NCBI GenBank assembly: GCA_964023275.1
Contig: OZ029922.1
Location: 1,198,741-1,262,740, forward strand
Direction of reading: 5' to 3'
DNA: 64,000 nt
Source: Norana najaformis
Taxonomy: Eukaryota; Annelida; Clitellata; Crassiclitellata; Hormogastridae
Position 1 is the first letter of the stretch. The number at the start of each line of letters is the position of its first letter. Positions 1 through 12,200 of this stretch are shown here, piece by piece. Under the pieces are notes generated by a model. That model did no database searches. It saw only the letters and a list, made by a program, of their open reading frames with translations, and was not told the origin of the DNA. The position numbers and the translations under genes were made by a program.

Positions 1-75
1 TATTCTGCTTGGGGCCACAGGCATGGTGTAAACAAACAACTTACCCAGAATCGTTACATGGCCCTGGGCAATTTG
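1..75 (-). mobile_element. SINE fragment at the window edge
   Basis: TTGGGGCCACAGGCATGGTG and CAAACAACTTACCCAG match the inverted second-family SINE at 9780-9830. The remaining bases to the first exon are intron with a TGATGA-rich stretch (125-175). Confidence 0.5.
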
Positions 76-200
76 TTATCTTTAAGTGGTGCCAAATAAA
101 TTAGTGATTACAACTGCATTGACGATGTAGACAATGATGATGATAGTGATGATGACGATGATGATGATGAAATGAGAAGTGGTTTTTGATATCAGTGCAG

Positions 201-3200
201 AAAATGGGAAATCTGACAGAGTCTGAATCAGATGATGATCGAAGGCGAACACATAAGAAACCAGTTGGCCGGAAGAGGCACGAACGCAGGCGCACTGTCT
301 CCACATCTGCTAGTCGAGGACAGAAACCGGGACGGGTGCCAGGGAACCAGCCTGGCCCGGCTGCTCTTCCTGCTGCTCCAATCCACAAGGTAAGGTCTAA
401 ACGTATTTTAGTCCAGTCAATGAAAATGAAGTTGTTGATAATTTCTGTCAGTCACCAATCAGCCAGTCGGTCAATTAATTGATATACTGTTCTATAGGAG
501 GAGTGTGCAATACTCTAATGGTTAGCATGCTGGACTATCAAGTGAGAGGTTGGGGGCTCAAATCCCTGCCAGGGCAGAAATTTGTTTTGAGATTTCTGCT
601 CCCCTTGCGTCCAGTAGCAAAATCAGCTGTAATGAGTACATTGATGGTGGGAAGATCTGATGGCTAAGTAGAAGGCTGGCCACCTGCTTTTGTATGCTGA
701 GGCTAAGAAAAAAGAAGTCACTGACAATTCATACCCATGGCTGCTTCTCAGGCACTTAACATACTGCTCTTCTTAGTTAGTTAAGCAAATACTTTCAGTT
801 CAGTTCTTGGTTCCTTTGAGAGCTACTATATAAATACACAGATACAGGCACACATTTGGGCCAAGGGTCTAGTTCTAAAGAAGCCCAATGTGTATTCCTA
901 CTTCAGATTCTGTTCTGCCATTCTTTTTAGAATTTTTATCCCAACCGACGTAACTCGACAAGGATGTCAAAAGCTGCGGAGACAGTCGCCAGGCAACCAA
1001 GTCCGACTGCTAACAGCTCTTCGATGATGCGCCCCACCTTGGCTCTTGTAGCTCCGAGCAATCTGTACAGTCAGGAGTTGCTGGAGTATCTTTCAGAGCG
1101 TCAGAAGATGAACGGCCTTGAAAGGCCGTCAACCGTGACAGGATGGCATGGTCCACCGACTGGAGAAGCCTGCACCGTCTTCCAAGTGACTCCACAGATA
1201 AAAGTTAGAAGGCTTTTTGCTCTGATTTTCAGCTGTTTTAAAATGAAGGCTAAGTATGAGACCGTGTCAGCTCGCTTGCCCACTGTAGTTTGTCTTCTGG
1301 TTTCCTTGGCAGAACAGATTTCAGAATAATGTTGGGCTCTTGAGTGTTCTTGATGGCAGTTCTTTATTTTTATTCAGATCTAAACTTGCTTACCAACCTT
1401 AGGCTGACTGCTGGTGACCCTGACCCACTGAATTTTGACTGGACTTCTGCCATGGATTAAGCTTGCTGGCTGTGGTTGCCCTTGAAGCAACCGTCAACTG
1501 ATGCCTTGTGCATTATGATAATGGTGCTAGAAAAGTCATTAGATTAGATTAGATTCAAGTCTTGGCATGTCTTATGCAGCTGTTGTCTAGTTGTTAGGTT
1601 GTCTTGTGACAGCAACATTTGCATTTCAGCCAAAACTTCATTCTATTGTTACTCCACTGTAGATATAAGTTTTAGATCAATTGGTCAGATGTGTTGGTGT
1701 TTTGGATCCATTGACAGGTTCTCAAAAAATGTGCTGTCAATATTATATCCTGATGTGACCAATGATGCTACATGTGGGCCTCCCTTTTATGAACCCTTGA
1801 AAGGTGTTTTGTTTCTCTAGTGCTGGGCTGGTTGAGCATCTGTATAGATATCTTATTAGCTCACATATTAATTAATTAGTTAATTAATATATGTAGATTT
1901 CCAGAATACGTGGACTTGTCTTGATAAAATTTGATTGTTTTTTTTAAAATGTAATCTGAATTCATTTTTAGCAGCAATTCTATTTCTGCATCTTCTCATG
2001 GATAGGGGTCTAAATTTTAAGAAATGTTGACCATGTTGTTTGCTTAGGGTATTAAGGCGAGCAGGGTAATTGAAGCAAATGAGGCAATTGTGGAATATAC
2101 TGGAAATGTGATGCTACGCCACCAGTTCCAGCCAAACAGGTAAGCTGAATATGATGACTGATTGCACAGGTAAGTTAAGTCTGTGGATTGATTGAACAGG
2201 TAAGCTAACTATATATCAATCAAATACTTGACTGGCTGATTGATTGAATGAAATTAGTCATTAAGCACTCTTCACTAACTAATCTTGAAGGAGCCAGTTA
2301 CTGTAGTCAGAGGCTGATATTATATACTACACCAGAAAGTTGTTATAACATTGCCTTTGAGAGCCATATCAAAAACCGCCTCATGATGGGGTTGTGTTAT
2401 GCCCCAACTGTGTAATATCTAATCTAATCTATGTGACTTCTATAGCATCATTTTCAGAAATGCCCAAGGCATCAATCGATGGTCACTTCAGGTGAAACGG
2501 TAATGAAAAATCATAATCTGTTAAATAATCCAGGTTGAAATTCAGTAGGTTAGAGAAACTAGAAGTTAGGCTACGTTGGGAAGCAATTTGAAAGAGCATA
2601 TCAGAATTCAAGTTGTAATGAAGTGTGTTTTAAAGAATCTCTGAATTTTTTCATTATGAACCATTTTACTGGTTAGTCTCTCTCGTCTGTTGTCCTTAAG
2701 TCTCCTGTGTTACCTTAGTTAGTGTTATGCTATCCTAAGTTTCACTTTATGGCATTACACTAATTGGTATTATATTACTCGGTGTTACATAATGTGGTCG
2801 TGCATTATTTTCTGTTATATTATTTTACATTATGCTGTCTAAGTGCAGCCTGTATTTGACTCTAGGTCGGAATCATTCGTCCTGTTTTATTCAAAACTTG
2901 ACTCCGGACTTGACGTCTGTGTTGACGCCACCGTTCATGATGGAACTGCACGATTTGTCAGAAGATCTTGCACACCAAATGCAGTGGTGTGTAGAAAATG
3001 TTTTTAAATTCTGAGCTGTGGGCCTGTTAAACATGCTCACTTGGTTGATAGGTCATTCACTTACAATCATCCGTGCTGCATTTTGCTCATGGTCACTTCA
3101 CTTGCTCTTGATTGCTGAGACTTGCTGTTGCTCGCTTGCTGTCTCAGTTACTCTTTAATTCACTCACTAACTCACTCAGCACCTTTGCATTTAAAAGATC

Positions 3201-6200
3201 CTTAAATGGTTGCATATAAATGTTGAAACATATGCTCACTCTAACTCATACTTGTTCACTCGTCCACACACTCACACACTTACTCTGACTGACCAACTCA
3301 CTCTTGGTCTAACTCACTGACTTGTGTACTCAATTCATGGCTAGCTGTACTCGTTTAGTTTTCCTATGCTCTGGCAAACCTTGTCATTGGAATCTTCTTC
3401 TTCAGGTGAAACACATCTTTGATGGAACTGGAGGAGTTCATTTCTGCCTCTGGAGTTCCGTTACGATCTTGTTCGGATCAGAAATCACAATTCCATTCGA
3501 CAGCGACGTGAAAGCAGGGTACCAGTCTGTGATCTATATCTGCTGTTGATTTTTCATTCATAGGCTGCTGGAAATGGCTCAAGGAACATTCTCAGCTCAT
3601 CTAAAGTCACATCTGTTTAGATCTGTGAGAAAGGAATGGCTCACCGCACTTAATTATTTTATTAAGCACCACCATCTAGTGACTAAGCATCAGTGAGTAA
3701 AGTGGCAGAGCTAAGCAGTTGTGAGTAAAGGACTTGCTCAAGGTCCCTATGCGGTAACTGTCCCAGGGCCTGCTCAAACCCATTCTGTCGACATTACAAG
3801 CCGAGTACTCTACCCAATCAGCTGCTGTGCAGCACATTGGCTACTGTGCTCCACAAAGAACCCTTCAGAGGGTCTTCAAAGGCACTACATAAATTTATGT
3901 ATGTGTCAAGACACTTAATATAGCACCTTTAAAGAACCTCACAAAAGCTGTGCAGAAAAAATAATGCACAAGATATCTTTCAATGGTCGCTTCAACGTGA
4001 AATTGGTGTCCATGATCGTAATCTGTTGGACAGTGCTAACTGAGATCCAAAGGCCAGAAAATCGATGACTCTGCTTTCTCCTGTTATAACAGTCTTCCAC
4101 TGCATACACATGCTGTTTCATTTGAGTCTACTCAGCATGCAATTTTGCCTGTAAAGATCAGTTAGACAGTGATATATGAAAAATGTTTGAGAGGCCCTTA
4201 AAAGGCATGCTGGTGCATGCATACATACATACTGCTTACTTATGGGATCTTTGTTGCCCCGTTTCAAGTTCAAGTATGGCAGCAGAAATCTTCGTTCTAC
4301 GACCTGTGGTGAACTTGTATCTTTTGCATGCGCATCGACAATGTGATGTTATGCCGTTTCAGTGGTTCAGCCTTCCACCTGGAATGTACTGGCCTTTTTA
4401 ACCGGGTTTGCTGCGTGCTCCTTCCGCAGACACTTGAAAACTGTTCTTCGCAGACACTTGAAAACTGTTCTGTTTTGCCAGGGCTGTGCTAGGAGTGCCT
4501 CACTGGGTGTCCTAGAGGGGTGCTATATAAATACTCTGAATGAGTGAATGAATAAATGCATCCATGTACGAATATATCAACACTGGTGATTTTCCTAGAT
4601 ATCTAAACACTGTTTGCTTACTGATGACTTTAACACCATTCAGACGACATTTTTTGACTTACATAAACGGTGGAATTTTAAGTGGCTACTTTCATGAATG
4701 TGCATACGTGCAAACCATTTTGATCATATTCTACATAAATTTTTAAATTTTCTTCTTGCAGAGGCGCAGATGTGTCGTGTGCCTGTGGTCTAACGTCCTG
4801 CTTCCTGCTTCCGAATAACTCAACACAAAGAAGATCACGGTGAGCCATCTGTACAGATGCCAACGGAGGAGTGTTTTCTCCAAGTCTTCAGTTCCTTTTG
4901 CTGCTTAATTTCAAGTGTTCTTTTATTATTATAATCAATAAAGAAATGCACCAGAATTATTACAGAAATTCTGGAACATGAATCCCTGATTTAATTCAGC
5001 ATTAAGTGCTGACTCGTTATGGACATGACTTCATTATGATGAGGTGGCATTGTAATGTAATACTGAATATGATGCCATTAAAAATAATTGCAGAAAAATA
5101 ATTGAATAATAAAACAGGAAATTTAGAACAATTATATATTATTTTAGTCAGTAATAAGTATTACTGACATTATTTTTGAATTCCTTAGGATCATTTCTAA
5201 CTCAGGTAAACTATAACATTCATAATAATGTTATCGTCACCAGACTTCTGGAAACCGATGGTATTTGAAGTTTATATTTCAAGTCAATAAGTTTGCTAGA
5301 ATAATAGTTATAATAATAATAGAAATAATAATGAACTGGATTGTCCAAAACCTTGCCAGACAGCTTCTTGCTTCAGTACCAAGACTGTCAAAGTGTTGTG
5401 TATTTAATTACTGGGCCGACTGAAGAACTGTTGAACTTCACTGACTTGATTAATCTTTTTTGACCCATAGTCTTGGAAAGAAGACTTCACCAGAGTCAAA
5501 CAAAGTTGTATCAACGTCGGCCAAAAATCTTCCATCACCTGGGGTCAGAGGTCGTCGTCGGCGCACAACTTCCTTTCACTCATCCGAGGTTTGTCTTATG
5601 TCAGATCGAAACCGAGATCAGTTTCTTGACCTTTTCTTTTGGTCAACAGGTATTTTAAGATTTAGTTTTTGTTAGGGCATTTTGTCAGTCAGTTGGCAAT
5701 GCTGAGGCTAAGAGAAATGAAGTCACTGAGATTCTATGTGCATGGCTGCCTCTTGGAATTAGCCTAAGGAACTGCTGTTCTTCATTATGGCTTCCCAATG
5801 GATTATGATTTTGATTATGATTTCACTTGAAGTGACCATCGATTGATGCCTTGGTCATTAAGATAATGGTGCTGTAGAAGTCATTAGATTAGATTAGGTC
5901 TGGCTGAACTATATCCAGAGATAAGAAATTAGTAATGGATCAAACTAGAAACTTAATAATTACTAATCAAACTATTTGGGTTATTTTATCATATAGAAGA
6001 AAACCTTCCATTGTTGTTATGTGGACTTTCTAACAGTTAACGGTTGTTTGACACGTTAAATGGTTAAAAGTCTATGTGTTAAATTTTTTGACGATTTTGT
6101 TTACATAGTTTTGTTTATGTAGCTCATTTGTGATGTAAGAAAACATTGTTCACTTAGTACCCTTCAAGACATCTGCTCAGAGGCACTCCCTTCCTGTCCT

Positions 6201-9200
6201 TGCCATCACTGATGCTAGCCTTATTCAGAAGCGCACTATGCACTGGTCACGATTTTACATTAAATAGTTCCATATAAACATCTGGATAAATTAAATTTTA
6301 TTGCCTAATTAGATTGCATTAAATTATCTGACTGCCTGGTTAAGTTGAATTGCATAATTTAATTAACTGATTAAATTGCTTCACAGTACTTAATTAACTG
6401 ATTACATTGCACTACATTAATTAATTGCTTTGATAATTTGATAAAATTTGTCAATTTTATGCTTGCAGTTGAATGTAAAGACCAGTTCAGAGCTGGGTCT
6501 GTTGTCACCGGCAAAAGTAGATCAAGTCCAGCGATCGGATCACTGTGGATCGGATCGAACAGGACGCGGTCGGTGGAACAGGACACGTTCCATGAATCAG
6601 TCTAGTCAGGAACTGCAGCCATGTTCCAGCAGTGGAGGCTTAATGGAAAACAAAGATGAGAACAGGAAACTGGTGAGAACTCCAATCTCATCTAATCTAG
6701 GGACTTCTGTAGTGCCATTTTCTTAAGGGATTCCTGTCTAAGCTAATCTGTTCTAACCTAATACATTTTAATCTAAGGACTTATTTATCATAAAGCACAA
6801 GGCATTGAAATTAGTGAGAAAAGTAAATAATGCGTATGTGTTTACATAAGTTGATCTAATCTAATGACTGTTGCCATTACATTATCATAGCGCACAAGAC
6901 TTACTATCCAAGATTACTGAGCTTTTCACACTCTGTAAAAGTAGTTAATATTTTCTTGTAGTCAGGAAAAATTTCTAAAATAGAATAAAATTGATAAAAT
7001 TAAGTTGTCGTTTTTTCAGACAAGGGAAGAAAAGAAATTAGAAGCAATAATGAAAGCATTCGAGCAGATTCAGAAGGAAGGTCCAAAACGGACGAGGGAG
7101 TCTCATCCGGAGAAGCGAAGTCGCAAGAGATCGGCCAAGTCGGAGTCGACTGAGTCAAAGGCAGTAACATCAGAGTCAACAGAGTCAAAGACAGTAACGT
7201 CAGAGTCAACCAAGTCTAAGGCAGAAACATCAGAGTCAACAGAGTCAAAGGCAGAAGAAGACCAAATCAAAGATCTGAATCATGAGATCTGTTTGGCTAT
7301 GAAGAAGGACTTACCAGCTGGATCTGTGGTAGATGGAGAGGACATGGAAAAATTAGCAGAAAATTCCAAGGAAGCAGAGAATTGTGACGAGTTTGTTAGC
7401 GTGATTGGCGAGAGTGTAAAGTCAGGAGTCATGGATCAAAATGATGGAGAGGAGTCTGAAGCTAAATGCAAGGAGGAGGATGGAGAGAAGACAGACCATG
7501 TAGAAGACAGTGCTTTTGGAGGAGAGATCGGAAAATCCTTTCTAGCAGTGGAGAATATTAAGGAAGAAGAAGGGGAACAGAAAGTGGAATTTCAGGGTGT
7601 GCAGCTTGATCAAGGAGAGCTTAGTGATTTAAAGGGAGAATGTGAAATGGGAGTGAAGAAGGAAGAGGAAGAAACAGCACCAAAGGAAGATGGAAAATTG
7701 GAGTTAGGACATCCACCAGTGGAAGCAGAGGAGAGTCCTTCCACGGTCACACCAGCAGATCCAAACGAATGTTTAAAATGCTCGGATGTGGTAGTCATGA
7801 GTGGAAAGCTTTCCATTAAGACAGAAACAGAGGATCACATTACCATGACAAGGGATATTTCACCAGTGAAGTCAGAAGTTCAAGGTGAGACTTTGAACCT
7901 GGAGAAAGCAGAGGAACCCAAGGATGAAACGACGTTCGCTCTTCGCCGGTCGAAGAGGAGACAACCATCTGGATCTTCTTTACTGGAGCTACCATCTCAG
8001 ACAAAGGAGTCAGAGACAATCGTTAAGGAACCATCTCTAGATGTGATCCCCGACTGTGGAATTCCCCCTGCGGAAAAACCCGTGGAGCCACCTAAGGAGG
8101 CAGATGTCACAGCAAAACCGCTTATCCGATCTAAAGGCAGGCCAAAGAAAGTCAGGGGTCAGCAGGTCACTTCAAAGGGTCATAGAATCGTTAAGAATGC
8201 AGGGAAAGAGCTGGAGGAAAATAAGCCTGTGGAGAGCAAATCTGAAGACCGCATTCGGACGAGAAGTTGCACGAAACAAGCCAATTCCAAGGTTATTACC
8301 AGCAAGGCAAAGCCCCTTGGAAGGAAAGTGAGCAGTCAAAACTTTGTAACTCATTTCAGTATTGTATTAATCTAGACCCATAATTGTAAAAAGCTAGGCC
8401 CACAGTAACTAAACCCGTAATTGTGATAAACTAGACCCACTTTGGTAATAAAACATTTTGGTAATTGGAATAAAATAGACCAAAGCATGTGAATGTGTGG
8501 GTCTCAGTCTTGGGTCCAGTAATCTCTGTACTGGTGATGGTCTGTATGTTAGGTAACGGCCATAACGGCACTACATGAATGTTTGCTTAGGAAAATTAAG
8601 ACTTTTCCCCAGAGAACCAATACAGTGGCTGTACAGCACCACAATGTTGGCCAAATGGCGATAAAGGTAACAGAGTAAAGGTAAGATAGTTGTCTACATG
8701 CCTTGATTCGAACCTTTCTTGGAACTGAATGAATTCACAGGAGCTCAGTACAATCAACTGGTGGATTGGGCATTAGACAATGGTGCTGTATGTAAAGATA
8801 ATTAAATAAACTGCTTACTTTCCTGGTTAGTGTTTGGAAATGCAATCTTGCTGAAGATGGTCTAGTCGATTATGCATTATTTTCATATAATTATTTATTG
8901 TGCTTAGTACAAGTGCAAGGTCAATAAATCTGAATCTGAGGCATGAGACAAATGTCTGTAAACAACCTATCCAGGGTCTTTGCACAGAGTCTGCATGTGG
9001 CTGACTCGAACTGGCAGTTGTTGGACTACAGATCCAGCAAGCTATGGAATAAACCACCATTCCAGACAAGATCATCATCATCGTCTTTGTTTATTATTGA
9101 TCCCCTAAAACAAGAAATTGACACAGATACAAGTTAACCTTGAAGTATACAGGTTGTTGGGGTACAAAGATGATGACATAAAAATTCAATTAACTGCACG

Positions 9201-12200
9201 TTGATTTGTTTCTGGAAGAAGTGCAATCCAAAATTGCCCATGCTAAAGAAAAAAGGGCAGCCAGAACAGTGGCAACCGGCAACCGCCCGTCTTGCGTTTT
9301 CAAAGACGCTTAAGAAGAAATTGCCATGCAGGAAATCAGCGCGAATTCGTCCGACTGTGGTACGTGTCGCTCCACCTCCGTCTACGATTGGTACGCCCCC
9401 TGAAGCATCGGTGACAAGCGAGCCAACAACGAAGAGCATCTATCCAATCGCGTCTCCGGACAGGAAGACTAGCTTACTCAGAACTCACAAGGTTTTTGCA
9501 GTTTTACTGATTTTACTGTTATGAATCTCTTTATCAAATTGTATGTATATTACTGCCTTATTAGCTGTAACCTCCTAAATTATAATTTTTTATAGCCAGT
9601 TTATTGAACACCAATTAGCATAAAGTAAAGTATCCCATATCCCACAAGTGAGGTGTAGGGGAGGTGCAGATCTCCTTTGCTTGGCCCTTGAGCTGGCAAT
9701 GGACGAATGCCAAGGTCCCAGACATGGGGCCAGCGCATTGCAGGACTTGCCATTTACTTCCAAAGTTATGCTGGTGCCAAATTATACTGCTTGGTGACAG
9801 GCATGGTGTGCGCAAACAACTTTCCCAGGGTGGATACGCGGAGTTGAACCCGCAACCACGTAATTAGCTTAATGAGGTGATAATAATTACAGGGTCAGTA
9901 CATTGGGCGTCAAAGGGTGAATCTAAAGGAACCATTCGTTCTGCTGTTCCAGTTTCTAGAAGCTTTTAAGCGACGTTAACTTGTAACACGCTGTTCTCAT
10001 ATAGAGTGAACATGGGTATAGATTGAGGGTATGATCCACAAAGATACAGGTCAAATATATGTGTGTGGTCACTCTGGTTACATTGGTGTCTGATTTTCCG
10101 GCCATAGCTTTTAAGAGGTTAGGCCACAGTCGCTGTGCTTTGTTACCAGGCAGTTGATGTGCATGAGCACTGTGGGTTTAGTGGTGTCTGCTGTTCCAGA
10201 CTTTTAGGATGATTCAAGGTGCTCCACGGAAACAGGGTTTCTTAAGACTTTTCCTGTGGTTTTCAGCTGCTCCTGTCCGAGGCTCGTGCAAAGCTGTCGA
10301 CTGACAATCCGGAATGCACGAGCTCAGAGTCTGACCTTGAGTGGACGCGTGGAATGCTGAGTCCCTCGGCCGAGGCTCTGGCCACTCCCATTGGCTCTGG
10401 GGTCTCTCTGAACAGTTCCTCCATCAGTGTCACTTCACCCTGGTCCCAACTGGACTCTTCCCTCAATCATGGCTCTGCTAAGAAAGTAAATCAAGCCAAC
10501 AATTCATGTTTGACTGTATAATTATAAATAATTAAACATTAATAGGAATCATTTTTTATGAATCTGGAGAATGCTTAAACTTATTAGTGATTAAAATTAA
10601 TAATAATTAATTATGACTTTAATTTTTAACTTATAAATAAAATATTCATGTTATAATCACACAGTGAATCAAGAATTCTTTATTAATAAGAATCAAAGAG
10701 GAAAGTTAAACTTATGATTTTAATTGATAACTGACAGATAAATATGTTATAATAATAATTTAATAACCTTTTGTGACTCTGCTACAGAGATAAACAACAT
10801 TACAGTCAATATCAAAACAATTAAATAATTAACAATAAAATTATTGATCAAATTTTAAAAGACCAGTCAATGTTTTTTTAAAATTTCTTAATTTTAAAAC
10901 TTAGTTTTTTGCTTATAAACATTGATTGGACACTATATTAAAGTAATTTATGAATTTATCACAAAAGTGAACTCACCTGACTGGAAAGAAGTTTTTAGTC
11001 GTTTCTGAGTGGAGACAAGAGAAAGAGAAAACTTGCAAGAAGAATTGCATAAAGAAAGTAATTTCCACTGAGTCAGATCTGTGTATGAAAAGAAATAGTT
11101 ACCCCGGTCTGGAAGGTCACAGATCTGATCTAATGACTTCTACTGTTATCATAATGTGCAATACATCAATCAATGATTGCTTCAAGTGAAACCATAGTCG
11201 ACAGTCGTAATCCGTTGGAGAAGCACAGTTGAAATCCGATGGGTCGGAGAAACCAGAAGGCAGGCTACAGTGGGTAAGCAAGTTGAAATGATGAGTCTTA
11301 AGTTTAGACCTGAATGACATTAAAGAGTTGACATAACACACAGATTGGGCAGTGAATTCCAAAGCTTCATCCCAACCACTGGGAACTCATAAGAGCCCAA
11401 CAGTGTCTGGTGCAAGGCACATTCAGCAATAAGGTGTTTGTTGCTGCCATCCAACAACTCACAACTCAGTGAGCTGATTGTCTGTTAACTCAGTTTTTCT
11501 GCTGACAGCGATGGCTACGACAGGCTATTAATGAAAGCGTGGAACCAGTCCAGTCATCGCCAGTGGAACCAGCTGCAAGTTCAAGTAACAACGTAGAGAC
11601 AGCACTGTCTCCTTCAACAGGCTAGTGAAATTTCTGCTGTACAAATTTCTTATCTTTTAAAGACTTGATTTTCTCACCTTTGCCAAATGGAGTTTCTTGC
11701 CTTTTCCAGCTTGATTTTCTAACCTTTTCCAGCTTGTTTTTGAGGCCATTTCCAGCCGTCGCTGTTTTTCAGGCTTTTCCCAACTTGGTTATCCTTAATT
11801 CCAGATAAATAAACATCAGTTACTACAAAACTACACAAGGCTTTGCTGCCCACTGTAGGTTTCACTACACCACTGAAGAAGCGACGGCTGACGATTGAGT
11901 CTGAAGGAACCACCAGCTTCAATGCGGCCACAAAACTCACCTGGTCAGACGAAGGCAGAGCGGACTTCTGTGTGCAAAGTCCACCGGAGCCGAGAAGAGA
12001 AATTGCTGAACTACATTTCAATGTACAATCAATACTCAGCACAGAGCAGAATTTTGCTAATCAGAACCATGTAGGAACTGAACTCAGTTTTTAAAGTCTT
12101 GTTTTTATAATGTAATCTTAATCACATATTTTTATAGCACCTCTTCAAGGTATTTACCAGAAGCATAGAACAGTCATGAGCTCAAGAGCTGTAATTTCAC

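Larger units (their letters stand above)
2048..4839 (+). other. SET and post-SET domain exon block of the SETD5-like gene
   Basis: Four exons (2048-2139, 2866-2986, 3406-3518, 4762-4839) encode the SET core. The first has a GIKASR start and VEYTGNVML. The second has [16 protein letters not shown] and [13 protein letters not shown]. The third has [13 protein letters not shown] and EITIPFDSD. The fourth is a Cys-rich post-SET (CACGLTSC). Active SET enzymes carry an Asn-His pair before Ser-Cys-x-Pro-Asn; here it is Arg-Arg, the substitution known from KMT2E and SETD5. The FDY-type tyrosine found in vertebrate members is absent (FDS). The short insert between QFxxN and FVLFY in vertebrate proteins is also missing. 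Weak or no methyltransferase activity is therefore inferred. Confidence 0.88.
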
